From the NCBI GenBank assembly GCA_013368315.1, contig JAACJM010000140.1, positions 1 to 64,000 of the forward strand: a stretch of 64,000 nucleotides of DNA, given 5' to 3'. Every line of letters starts with the position of its first letter. Within the stretch, counting starts at the first letter, position 1. The position numbers and the translations under genes were made by a program. A model generated the notes under the pieces. The model was not told the origin of the DNA. It saw only the letters and a program-made list of their open reading frames with translations, and made no database searches. The stretch is from Tetrapyrgos nigripes. Its lineage: Eukaryota > Basidiomycota > Agaricomycetes > Agaricales > Campanellaceae. This document shows positions 1-11,194 of this stretch, piece by piece.

Positions 1-684
1 ATTTGACAGGGAGGGATGTAGTATATGAAGGATTCTGCCTCATTATGATACTTATGAACTTTGATGGAGGATATGGTATTTGGATTGACCTGTTAGATTT
101 CTTGATGTTCCTGTATTTTTTTTCTCTTTGGTATGTGCCAGATATGAACCTTTTTTTGCAGAGTATTTGTGTCGCTTTTTGAGGAAATCATAATTGGATC
201 ATAATTAACCCTTGAAGTAAATATCCAGATACAATACGAAGAATGAGTAGAGTACAAACAGATAAGATAACAGTTTGGCACAAGTAGTTACAAGTTGTTT
301 GTTTGTACATAGTAGTCTTAGGCTTTACACTTAACACGCTACTGTCAACCCACTTTGAGTGAACAGGCTTTCTCATCTTTTTTCACTGTTTTTTATGTGT
401 CATATTGAAGTCTTATTGCATCCAAGATGCCTAAAGAAGGTTCCAACATTTTTCAAAAGAACCGGATTGTTGGCCAACAATGATAGAGCACCCATCACAC
501 ACTGTAACACGGCTCTTTACTCGGCCCTCAGAAAGCTTCCAGTGGCAGAGAGGCTGAAGAGAAACAAGAAGATTGAGGAGAAGGAGAAAGAGAAGATTAT
601 AAAGGCAGTGGAGACTTTGGAAGCACAGGCTAACAATAGCCTTCTCCCATCGCGTCGTGCATCAGCATCAATGAAGATGAGCTC

Positions 685-1815
685 TTGCCCATCATGCACT
701 CAGTTGACATGAAGGCCAAAGTCCAGGATTATCTGATGAACACATACTGGTCCTGGGAGAAGAACAAGAAGGACAAGGAAGCCAGGGTGTTGCAGGGTAA
801 CGCCACATCAGATCAGGATAAAGGGAAGGAAAAGGATAACAAGGAGAGATATATGATGGATTGGAAAGCAGTGGAAAGGACTGGTGGCCACCACCAGGTT
901 GTTATTCACAAAGATCTCATCAACGCTGCTAGATACTCCTTCATTCCTCTCAGAGTTTTCCTCGACAAAAACCTCGAGTACATTTTGTCCAACATCCTCT
1001 TTTTTGAGACAAGGAAGGTCTCAACCTCAGATGGAAAGACTGAAGCGCATATCCTCAAGATCCCAGAGCTCTGTGCTCAACTAGGAATTGTGATGGAATC
1101 AGATGCAGGCGACTTCCAGGCTCTGACAATAGAGGAATTCAGAGAGGCAGCCACCAACTCAGTATGCATGGCAACCGAGCTGGACAAGAAGGGTGAGGGT
1201 AACCATGAGGACTGGGCCAAATTGCATTTTCAGTTTTTTCTGCATCAACAAGACAGCAAGGATCTGATGCCATTCTGGCAGGAGATGGAGCATAAGGCAC
1301 ATCTAGAGCAGTACTCTCTACATTATGCTTTCAACCTTTTGGAATATGAAAATGAGTGGAGAAGGGTTACAATGAGTAGGGATTTCAGTCAGCAGATGGA
1401 TGATTTCAAGAGTTCTTTTGGGAAAGAGATGGAGGATATTAAAAGGCAGCTGGCAGTCCAACGAGAGAAGGAAAAGAAGGCTACCTCCTCTTTCTGTCAG
1501 GCCTCTTCGTCCTCATCATCATCCTTCTTTCTGAAGGGCAGCAAGAGTGCTCCCACCAACGCTTGCTGCAACACTTGTGGCAGGAAAGGTCATTTCACCA
1601 AAGCCCATGACAACAACTTGCACGGTCGCCCCCTCTGGTGCACAATCCGAGATGGAGTCTGCTACAACTGGACCACCAACCTCCCTATGTGTCTTCTTCA
1701 GCATCTTCAGACACACCAAAGGAACTGGTAAATGTGCTATCAAGTGTGGAGAACATATTTGCTCTCTCTGTGGTGATGCCAGTCATGCAGCCCAAAACTG
1801 CTCCAGGTGAAAACT
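685..1815 (+). pseudogene. Gag-like ORF of the DIRS-like element (frameshifted)
   Basis: A 348-residue open frame is rich in charged residues and ends in a zinc-knuckle region. A C-x2-C-x4-H-x4-H motif lies near 1567-1610, and a CCHC knuckle (C-x2-C-x4-H-x4-C, around 1764-1805) reads in a neighbouring frame, so at least one frameshift near 1690 separates them. This is the arrangement of the first ORF of fungal DIRS-like elements, which is thought to bind element RNA. An upstream open frame at 359-712 may be its decayed N-terminus. Function is inferred from position and zinc knuckles only. Confidence 0.6.
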
Positions 1816-3440
1816 CACTTGAAGACTTGTTCTTCAACATGCCAGCGCTAGTGAGTACAGACACTGACAGCGATCTGGAGGACGATGATGATGAAGACGA
1901 TGTCTCACATTCCTATCACACTCAGGAGCAACAACCACATCCACATACTTCCCTGCCTTCAGCACAGTCTAGCGAAAACGCAGATACTTTTGAAGAAGAC
2001 TTGGTATACACTGACTTCTCTTCATCAGTGCATCATCGGCCTCCTAATCCAGAGGCACCTTCTTGGCACAACAACATCTATAATTGCATCCATACCCCTT
2101 ACAACACCAATGCCTTTGAAGAAGAGCTCACTGCCAGCAATCTTACCAACAACTATCCTTTCTTGGTCAAGCATCTATGCAATGGTTTTCCCATTGGCGA
2201 CATGCCCTCTCTCGAGCACACCACTATCTATGCCAACCACAACTCGGTCAATGAGCACATTGAGGTTGTGGATGAGTACTTGGACAGTAAGGTCAAGGCA
2301 GGTAGGATGAGTGGCCCTTTCTCAAAGGAGACCATCATCCAGATCCTATGGGGACACTTCTACTGCTCTCCACTTATTGTTGCAGAGCAGGATCAAGGTC
2401 TGGGGAAGGAGACGAAGAAGAGGATATGTCGACACCTCTCCAAGGAGTCCAAAAGTGAAGAATCAGTCAACTCTCATATCAAAAAGGAGGACTTCCCTAC
2501 TTGCTTCGATACAACAAATTAGGTGGCCGAAATAGTGAGCATTCCTTTCTCTCTTTCTACTATTGTTTGTTTGGGACATCGTTTGGGTACTAGTCGACAC
2601 CGTTGCGCCAGTATGTTGTTTGATACCTGTTGATGCTGTTGCATCATTACCTGTTCTGAAACCTGTTAGTGTTTGTATTTTGTCAACACCTGTGGATGCT
2701 GTTACGTCAGTGTTATCTGTCGGTACCAGTTGACACTGTTGTGTTGGTACTTTCATTGCTACTCACTGATGCTGTTGCATCAGTACCCTTTTTGTCCAAC
2801 TTTATTGGAGCTGTAGCACCAATACATGTCAATGCTGTACTATTGACTCCATTATTTGATATCTCTCTATTACCATTTTCTCTTCCTTCCTTCCTCTCTT
2901 CCTTTTTCCTATCTCACCTCTCCCATTATCCTCTACTTGATCTGTCATGAACATATGAACATTTTCTTATTGTTGTATCATTATCTAGATTGCCAATGCC
3001 CCTCCAGGTACACAAGCGACAACTATGGATATTGAAAAATTCCATAGGACTTGCCCAGCCCATCCAGACCACAAATCCTATTTGGTTTTGCAAGGACGGG
3101 CTGGCAAGTTTTACATTGAACACTGCATGCTGTTTGGTTGTGCCTGTGCTAGTAGTAATGCTGGCATGATTGCCAACTGTGTGGTTGACATTTGGAGCAA
3201 GAAGGGTTTCTCTCCTATCCTGAAATACGAAGACGACTTGAAGTCTCTTCATTTTCCCATGTACCCCTCTCTCACATACCATTTCGATCACGTCACTCTG
3301 TTCTGCACTGTTGAATGACTCTGTATACCATGGCACCCTGACAAGGGAGACACCAAATACATCACCATTACAGTCTTTATTGGGTTTCTCTGGGACATAC
3401 CACAGAAGAGGGTCTCTCTTCTGAATGAGAAGAGGCTGAA
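1815..3440 (+). pseudogene. Reverse transcriptase of the DIRS-like element, with an internal intron-like interruption
   Basis: The frame ending at 2522 carries the RT N-terminal part (SVNSH..EDFPT region). It stops at TAG 2520-2522. The homologous protein resumes as VAEI, then breaks at 2535 (GTGAGC) and resumes in phase 0 after TAG at 2988 as IANAPPG..MDIEKFHRT. The catalytic box reads YEDD (about 3228) instead of the YADD usual in LTR elements; an acidic second position is common in DIRS-type RTs. A further stop at 3316-3318 interrupts the thumb, which continues as PDKGD..FIGFLWDIP. The 454-bp interruption looks like a spliced intron with a pyrimidine-rich 3' half. The copy is non-functional. 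Confidence 0.7.
2585..2800 (+). repeat. Degenerate minisatellite inside the RT intron
   Basis: Several imperfect copies of a unit resembling CTGTTGATGCTGTTGCATCA occur between 2585 and 2795, spaced irregularly at about 35-50 bp. They lie in the interruption of the RT frame, not in coding sequence. Copies are too diverged and irregular for a CRISPR array, which is not expected in a eukaryotic genome anyway. Confidence 0.5.
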
Positions 3441-3643
3441 GTATCAACATTGCAAATCCTACATCATATTTCCCCGCTGCTGTTTCTGTCTGGACAATAT
3501 CAAGTCTATGCATGGAAAACTATGCCATTGTGCATTTGTATACCTCAATGGCCACACCCATCTCCCTTCATTTTCCAACTTCACTGCCATGTACAGAAAC
3601 AACTGATGGAGCTTTTGAAAGCCACCAAGAATACTGACTGCTG

Positions 3644-4126
3644 ATGCTAAATGATGGTCCAACACACTGCTCAGAACTACATTCTACTGCAGCTGCAACT
3701 GAAGGGTACCCCTGTGGACCTAGGACTTTATGGGGCATTGGTATTGTCATCTTGTCAAGGTGGACTTACTTCAAACTTTGTCCAGATTGGAAGATCCCAG
3801 GTTGGGACATTTGTTGGCTTGAAACTATTGCCATTGAACTTCTATGCTACTACCTTGACCTCTATGGTCATCATGACTGCCACATTATCATTCATTCAGA
3901 CAATCAAGGGACTATTGGTGCAATCCAAAAATCTCGTAGTCTGTCTGTCAGGCATATTTATGCAACTCTGAACCCAATTGGCATTGTGCCAACTCTCGTC
4001 TATGTCGAGTCAGAGAAAAACCCAGCTGACAAGCCTTCACGTGGAATTGCTTGTGAGCCAGAGTTGAAGATGACCTCTCATATTACACTCCCAAAGGAGC
4101 TTGAAGGTGTACTTGTGCATGTTTAG
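3644..4126 (+). pseudogene. RNase H domain of the DIRS-like element
   Basis: This open frame of 160 residues shows the RNase H core of YR retrotransposons: an ICWLETIAIELL-type helix carrying the catalytic glutamate, HSDNQGTIGA carrying the catalytic aspartate, and the terminal NPADKPSRG motif. It lies directly downstream of the RT, as expected for a Pol polyprotein, but is separated from it by frameshifts (3320-3640). The domain itself looks nearly intact. Confidence 0.7.
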
Positions 4127-4463
4127 GTGTGTAATGTATATCTGTTTGACATATCTGATAATTGACATTAGCATTGTATAGCAACCTCAACTTACCAGTG
4201 TCACCAGGTGGTGATGTGTGGTCAGAGAAACTGTGCATCTCAAGACCCAAACACATTCCTACTCCCACATCACTATCATTTTCTGATTTCCTGTCTCTTT
4301 CTGCCAACCAGCCCTCATCTTCATCATCAACTCACTCGGCACCATATTTTCCAACTCTTTCCAGGATCTTGATCTACTTGAGAATCCTCCCCCATCCAAG
4401 AAACTTCACTTCTCTGACCCTGATGCAGTACCTCTGACTTCATTATTGACTAAATGAAAGCCA

Positions 4464-6415
4464 GTGAAGGGGAATGATTACAAAGACTTGTCTTTCAGAC
4501 CTCGGGCCATGGCAGAACAATGTTTGAAATGGTGGAAGTCTCCAGCTGTCATAGAGGCCCAGCAAGAGCTTCAGGGGAATTACTCAGAGGCAACTTTGAA
4601 TTGGGTGGAGAAAGCAATTTCTGGGTCCACCATTGATGCTAGCAAGTCCTTGTATGGTTCGGGTCTACTTCATTTTGCTCAATTCTGCAATGACATAGTA
4701 TACCTGAAGAAGCTCAGTTACCAGCAGATCGGGTAATTCTCACAGCCGTTTCAGGAAAGACTGTGTCACAGCACCCGTCAGGTTTATTGGCCTGGCATAA
4801 TATACATGGCATGCCATGGGTGGGAGAAGATGGTTGGGTCAAGATGGGAAGAGCTACAGCACACAAGGAGGGTACCAAGCATCAATGAGATCCATGGGCA
4901 CCAGTCAGCCGGAAACACCTGTTCGCACTTGTGGAGGATTTAGACAAGACAAAATCAAAAGACACAGCTGTTCTCACATGTGCTATGTCAATGACTTGGG
5001 CTGTGAGGAGATTGGGCGAGACTACGGTACCCTCGGCCAAAAAATTATCTCTGAACTTTCACATTTTGAAAGGTGCAAGTATTCTAGACATTGTGAAGCA
5101 AGGTGTTCAGGCAGTGGTAATACCTTTACCTTGGACAAAGACAACAAAGCAATGGGGAGGAAAGATGATGGTTACTGAGATGACAGATGAGAGTTTGAAG
5201 AAGATTTGTGGTTACCAGCATTTTATGAATCACCATAAAGTTAACGGTGCCATTCCAATGACTTCCCTTTATTTTCCTTCTTGAATGAGAACGGTAGCCC
5301 TCAGCACTTGACAAAGAAGATTTTCTTGGACGCATGTTATGAAGTATGAATGTCACAAACCCTCGAGCTGGGCTAGCCTCTCGATGCCGAATGGGCTTGT
5401 CGATGAGGGGAGAATGCCCCAGGAGGAGTCTGAAACCTAGGGGTGGCTTCAGCGAGAGGGAGTGACACTACTCACCCACTAACCCTAACCCTATGAGACC
5501 AATGATCACAGCTGCTGGTGGATCAATCTACATGCCTGTGTGGCAACTGAGATGACAACAAGGAACTAGATCAAGGAGAACGACAATGGGTGGTGAATGT
5601 AGAACGAGAATCCCTGTGAAGGATATGAGACAACTGTGACTCCTGAGAGAGTCATCTGACTAGATTTGCCGCACACAAGTATAGTGCACGTATTCCTTGA
5701 TTCACAATGCAGAACAAGCAGAGAACAAGATCAATTCTGAGGCTTGAGTACAGGAAAACACTACCTATATATGAGTAGTGAAACCAACTCCTGTATCAAG
5801 ACTCCGCAACTAACTATGATGCTCCTATAACTAATATACTAAATGATTGCGAGTCCCAAACAGTGAATAGAATGAATAAATCAAATGTTAAACAACGAAT
5901 ATAGATGTGGAGTGATGAATGGAATGAATGATCAACATAATAAATGAAACAGAAATAGAATAGGGTGGGGGCACACATAGGTATAATTGAAAAACCCTCT
6001 GAGGGTTTCTGGGCTTAGGCAGTGAATGATGTAAGAACAATGGATATGGAAATATGAAGGATTGCATGGGTACAGCATGTGCCAAAGGTGTAGCTGAAGG
6101 TGGCTGGGACCAGGATTCCTGACAATGGAGTAGAAGGATGATGAAGCATGTTTTTGGTCATAGTTTCCATATTGGTGGAGCTACAGAGCTATTGTTGGCA
6201 GGAGTCAGCCCTGAAATGGTAGCAGCCCTGGGTGGCTGGACATCACTGGCATTTCTTCTGTATTGGAGTATTGGAGAAGGCTGGAGGACATTCTTCCGAA
6301 GGCAGTGTCCAAGGCTTATGACACACAGAAGGCAAAGCAAATCTCAAAGTTATTCACAGATTTTCGCTCCTCTCATGGTATATCAGCCAAGACAATTGAC
6401 TCTTTGTATTCCTAA
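4464..6415 (+). pseudogene. Tyrosine recombinase of the DIRS-like element, split and mutated
   Basis: The N-terminal SAM-like part reads at 4464-4736 (ALNWVEKAISGSTIDASK..YGSGLLHFAQFC). The central part lies in shifted frames at 4931-5340. The C-terminal catalytic part reads from about 6126 (KHVFGHSFHIGGATELLLAG..ALGGWTSLAFLLYW). The family box is H-x-x-R followed later by the Y nucleophile; here the box reads HSFH, so the essential arginine is replaced by histidine. A 774-bp LTR inserted at 5351 interrupts the frame. The enzyme cannot be functional. Confidence 0.7.
5351..6124. mobile_element. Solo LTR of an LTR retrotransposon inserted in the recombinase frame
   Basis: The segment begins TGTCA and ends TGACA, the inverted TG..CA termini of LTRs. 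It is flanked by ATGAA (5346-5350) and ATGGA (6125-6129), a 5-bp target duplication with one mismatch. Removing it restores the recombinase frame across the junction (..LDACYEV/WSRR..KHVFGHS), which fixes the boundaries independently. No internal coding region exists, so it is a recombined solo LTR. A TATATA box lies near 5766. The superfamily (Copia or Gypsy) cannot be assigned from an LTR alone. Confidence 0.75.
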
Positions 6416-6750
6416 ATGATAGTGGGTTCAAGTAGCTTTAGTTCTGATGATTAAATGAATTTGTTCTGATTATATTAGATTGAGTGAGGGTTTACTTGTC
6501 TCCAGTTGGGGCGTCAGCCCTTTCTGCAGATAGGGTCCTGTCTGTTGGGAGACGAGTCTCTGGATGGGGCGTCAGGATTCCTATCTGAAGATGGTCTTGA
6601 TCCTGAAACAGCCCAAGGTCTCAGCCGAGCTAGCCTTTGGCAGAATTTCCTTGCAAGGAATTTCCCGCATTGGTCATGTGGCTCTAGCTTGGGCTGAGCC
6701 CTCCTCCAAACCCTCATTTGCAGTATTAAGCATTGTCTCTTCGTCAACTA

Positions 6751-7184
6751 GTACTAGATACTGTCTCTGTTACTGGTATCAAACACTAACTGTGGTGTTT
6801 GATACCTTGTTATCTCCTGATCACTACGAAAGCTTAGTTATCTTATCTTTTGCTCTAGTGTATGCCACTGTATTCTGAAAACCTGTTTTCCACTGCAGAC
6901 TATTCAATCTGCTGATATAGTTTCTAACATACTACCATATTTCCTACCAAATTGTAACCTGCTGAAAATTTATGTGAATCGTCCGTCTTGCATAAGTCGC
7001 GAGTCGCGACGCGTATATATGGCTGTGCTAACTGCACGTGATTTACACGTGACTATATGAGGACGCGTTCAAAGTTTGCTCCGAGTCTTTGCCTTTCAAC
7101 GTCCACCAAGCGGCCGAATAGTACGCCAGAACTGGCCAATAGTAAGAGCAGCCCTCACTTCCTTCTCCCAAACACGTCTGAGTT
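6751..7184. other. Intergenic: DIRS-like element end to F-box gene
   Basis: No gene is supported. The stretch may contain the remaining right terminus of the DIRS-like element and the upstream region of the F-box gene. CpG-rich palindromic bits around 7000-7065 (TCGCGAGTCGCGACGCGT and paired ACACGTGA-like sites) precede the F-box ORF. Confidence 0.4.
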
Positions 7185-8842
7185 GTGACTCCTCCCATGC
7201 AGGACCGCCTAGTACCTGTCGAAGCCATGAATCGTGGATCCAGCAGCCCTTCAACGGATAGCCTAGACATCCTAGCAGCCTTACGCAGCAACTTCGGGAC
7301 ATACACCGCAGACGTAAAGCATATTTCCCAGTGGCTCCAGGACGCTGAACACAATGTCAGCCAACTCGAGTCTAGGATCATTTCTCTTCGAAACGAGCAG
7401 CAGGAACTTCTTTTCCGGATTGCCCAGTATCGTTCCCTCCTCTCCCCGATAAGACGAATTCCACCCGAGATTCTTGGAAGGATATTTGGATTCTGCTGCG
7501 AAAGGAGCCGGATTGCCTGGGACTATATAGATTGTCCGGTCGTCAAATTGTCTCAGGTTTGCACGGGTTGGCGCGAGCTTGCCAGGACGACTTCATCGCT
7601 TTGGGCTTGCATTGACATCGATGTGAACCACCCAGAGCAAGATATTGATCTGACAGTCTCGAGGGTCAAGACACATTTGACCATGTCGCGACAGTCTCCA
7701 CTCCATTTGTCTCTTGGAGTCAACTCGGACGAGGGCGTAGATGCAGAGCTGTGTCGGCCTGTCGTAGAATGTTTGGGAAAGCACTCTGAACGCTGGCAGA
7801 CGCTCATCTTGGACGTTCCTCGGGACGTTCTGCTAGATCCCAGCTTTAGCTCAGTCCGTCACAATCTGCCTATGCTGACCCATTTGGATCTTTGGCCTCC
7901 TGATGGGTTTCACGTTACTCCCACTCATACAGCCACCGTTGAAGTGTTCAGCTCTGCCCCGATGCTCAGGAGTCTCAAACTCGGTTCCATCAATTACTCT
8001 CTTGATCCTGGAACCACCGATGTCGAAATTCCATGGAACCAACTTGAAGATCTCACGTTCACGTACCAATATCCCAGAAACATCCTTGAGCGACTCACTC
8101 GAGCCTCTTTAGCCAGTACCGTTACCATACACCGTTGCTATGATCATGACAACAGCCCTTTGACCAGCCTTTCGTCCACAACATGAAATCCCTATCGCTC
8201 GCGTACGCGGTGGATTCCCTGATTCGGAGGTTTACTTTGACCGGCTCACCTTACGGCAGTTAACATCTCTTCGTCTCTTCGGACCCAAGGACTCTGAGGA
8301 ACAAGGTTTCTACGACGACCCAGCGCCAACTCCCTATGTAGGCATCCGCAATCTGCGCTCTTTCCTCACTCGTTCTGGCTGCAAGTTGACTTCACTCAGT
8401 CTGGTTGGTTTTTTTCGCCACTGATGTCACTGCGCTAGACCTGTTGGGTGAGGTTTCAACGTTATTGGATCTAACCATTCATGAGCCTTCGAGTCCTTGG
8501 GGAGAGGGTGAAGCAGAGCATGGACACACCATCCTCACGAACAATTTCATCCAACGAATGACCTTCCACCATATCAGCTCTTCGGGGAATTCACGCCTTC
8601 TTCCCAGTTTACAATCTCTCTCATTCCGGATCCTCTCAAACCCATCCAACCCTTTTCACCCTTCGACGTTCGTGCGTATGGTCCAATCGCGTTGGACACC
8701 GAGTTTCGCCGAAGATAGTTCTCAGACACTAAGTAGTGGTTTGAAGAGAGTGGAGCTGGCATTTGCTGGTAAAATGCCAGACGGGCTTTTGGAAGCTGTG
8801 AAGCCTCTAGAGATGTTGAGTGCTGCTGGGTTTGAGGTTTGA
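7185..8842 (+). pseudogene. F-box-like/LRR protein, frameshifted copy
   Basis: The first frame (7185-8186, 333 residues) has the family pattern: a coiled coil, then an F-box-like domain (IRRIPPEILGRIFGFCC..LSQVCTGWRELARTTSSLW), then the start of an LRR-like region. Homology with the paralogues at 19.6 and 22.4 kb continues after the stop, but in three successive frames: MKSLSLAY (about 8180), LTLRQLTSLRLFG..SGCKLTSLSLVGFF (8230-8410) and LLDLTIHEP..LEMLSAAGFEV (8405-8842). One shift coincides with a T7 run at 8409. F-box proteins recruit substrates to SCF ubiquitin ligases. With three breaks this is probably a recent pseudogene; assembly errors or an unusual intron are less likely alternatives. 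Confidence 0.7.
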
Positions 8843-11194
8843 GGTGGCACACAGAGAGTAATACGCTGGGTTAGATACCAAAGTCTTTCAGATATCGCGA
8901 AATCTGAGAAGAACGGACGGATTTGTTTGAAAGCTTCGTTGCATCCTCTTTGCCTTATCTCAAATTTTGATCACTGCAGTTTTCTACTGGTCCTCTCTCA
9001 ACTCCCATACCCGTTGCAATTGTAATCTGCCTGCCTGTAGTCTCGAAAATATGCCTTTCTGACCGGTATGAAAGAGACGAAGGAAGGAAGGAATTTATAC
9101 ACCGCACCGCAAAAACTACAAAAATGTAACGTATAGTAGCTCTGCGTGGACCCAAGTTACTGGATACAGCGGGGCAAGCAACAGTGCTGTAGGGCCAATC
9201 GTCCTCGCAGGGTAGGGCGTCTACAACACTGAAGCGCTGAGATGCGATCTGCGATTAGCTGGATTGTGGCCAATACGTTCCCGTATATCTGCTTCTATAC
9301 TTCTATTCATGCCGCGAATCTTCAAGGGAGGATGACCGTTAGTAGACGTGCTTTTGAGGCTTATTGTGACACTCATATGATTATATATGTCCTACTGTGA
9401 AGTGAAAACGCCGAAAAATATGTGTATATATATATGTTGGCTTAAACATGAATCGTTCCCTTTCTACCAAAGCTGCACAGCTCGTGCCCAGGGGTAAACG
9501 CTCTGTGCCTGTTGAAGTTCAATGTTTTAATACTAGTGACGCTGAAGCATATCGTGGCTAAGATACTAGATAGATAGAATACACTGCACCGCAAAACTTG
9601 AGGCCAAATGTGCATGTGCTTCCGCTAATCCGTCTCCAATCCGTCTCCACCTCCAAATTCTTCTCAATCCTTCATTTCTTCACCTGCTTCCATACCATGA
9701 TACTTCCGTCTATCCGAGTATGACGGATATGACGCGACTCCCCGACTTTTTTCAACGGAAGCTAAAGGACTGCCGTCTGTTTAAATAAACGCGTTCTCGA
9801 GTAGTCTCGAGCCCGATTCTGCCCGATTGCGGTCATTTTCGGACCTGCGGACTTGCGGACTTGCGAGTAGCTATGACTCTTGCCCGACAGATACGAAAAT
9901 TGGGAATTGGGAAGTCAACGCAGTTTCAGAGTTAATGCATAGCACTACTTGGTGCTTCCTGAAGGCTGGAGATACCTCAGTCCGGCGTTTTGATCCTTAT
10001 GACGATTTTTTGACGACTACTTCCTCAAGGCAATTCTAAGAATAACTCAAGCATCTTGCAAGGTGCGTGTTGCGAAATGTATATCGTATTGGAGTTTGAA
10101 ATTTCAAGGATATTTTTGGCTCGCAGTGAGGATCAAGAATGGAGTGTTATTACTAGCTGAGACTGAGGATCCGAAGAGGTGACGCGCGGATGACGCAGCA
10201 ATGGACTTGAGGAATCTGACAATGAGGATTTTGATACGGTTAATATATGCTGATGTTATATGTAGGCGTTGAAAGGGCTTTCGGGCATCATTAGCCTTGT
10301 TCATGTACAGCAAATGTACAGGGTTCGGGCCGCCGCTTGGAGATTGACCATCACCCAGATGGAGGCTGATGGAGAAGGCAAATCTGTCAGGAATTGAATC
10401 AAAGCGAGAGCAGATCTCGAGGTTTGGACATAGCATCTTCTACTTGTATTTCTTGTGATTGCTGCGGAACCGATGTCAGACAGGCGGAAGTCAAGTTGAA
10501 GCTGTATTATGTACTCCCAGGAAGGGAAGATTGGCATATGCATATGCATTGGCATCAATTACTGAGACGCTAACCCTGTGTCCAATTTGGTACTTGCCTC
10601 GAGGATTCCCCGTGTTCGCCGTTCGTTGACTCCGACAGGATGCAAGAAAACTTGGATACCTCCAGCATTTTTGGCATGGGTGAAAGTAGTACCAGAAAGG
10701 AAATATTCGTCACGAATGATGTAGAAGCTCCATGATCGTTTGAAAATAAAAATCTCTCAAACGTCGTCGAATGGGGTTAACAGCGGTAGCTAGTCTTAAG
10801 TAGTCCGTCGACAAATATTGAGAACCAGGACTGAAAATGATGAGAAAAGCAATCCAGAGTACGAGGAGAGTGGTCATGGGAGAGGGAAGAAATCATATAT
10901 TGTCCATCTCGTCATGACGTGGGATATTTTTCTTCTAGTCTGTTGGTGCACGGGATCCGGATTTGCTGAGTGTGAAGCTGCATAGCTACCTCCGTTTCAC
11001 TTCACTGTGCCAGCCAAGTGTCGTCGACGCTAACGCGGACGGCGACGAGGAACATTCGGATTATCTTCAGGCTATTGTGGAATGCTTCCCATTTCCGCAC
11101 GACTATAACGACCGGAACTCCAGTATCGTGTGTAAACAAGATAACCAACTCTCAGTAGAAAGGACGGAATCTGGACTAGAAGACTTCCGCATCA
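8843..11194. other. Long intergenic region
   Basis: No convincing gene. A 55-residue ORF with a hydrophobic N-terminus lies on the minus strand (10710-10877) and could be a first exon, but I could not extend it by splicing. A near-identical 18-mer, roughly ACACYGCACCGCAAAACT, occurs at about 9099 and 9581. CGGACTTG-type tandem units lie near 9840-9865. None of these identifies a known element. Confidence 0.4.

Larger units (their letters stand above)
1..6750 (+). mobile_element. Decayed DIRS-like tyrosine-recombinase retrotransposon
   Basis: In order on the + strand lie a gag-like ORF with zinc knuckles (from about 685), a reverse transcriptase (to about 3440), an RNase H (3644-4126) and tyrosine-recombinase pieces (4464-6415). 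This order, with a recombinase in place of a DDE integrase, defines the DIRS order. Every ORF is broken by stops or frameshifts, and a solo LTR (5351-6124) splits the recombinase. The left end is outside or near the window start. The right end is not sharply defined: two copies of TGGGGCGTCAG (6507, 6565) follow the recombinase and may belong to the split terminal repeats of such elements. The outer limits given are approximate. It is an immobile relic as it stands. Confidence 0.8.

Noticed and set aside
2585..2800. Regularly repeated GTTGATGCTGTTGCATCA units as a CRISPR-like array
   Set aside because: Units and spacing are irregular, the context is a eukaryotic retrotransposon, and the repeats lie in an intron-like insert; a decayed minisatellite is enough.
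5480..5500. CCCTAACCCTA as telomeric sequence
   Set aside because: Only about two units, inside an LTR; not enough for an interstitial telomere.
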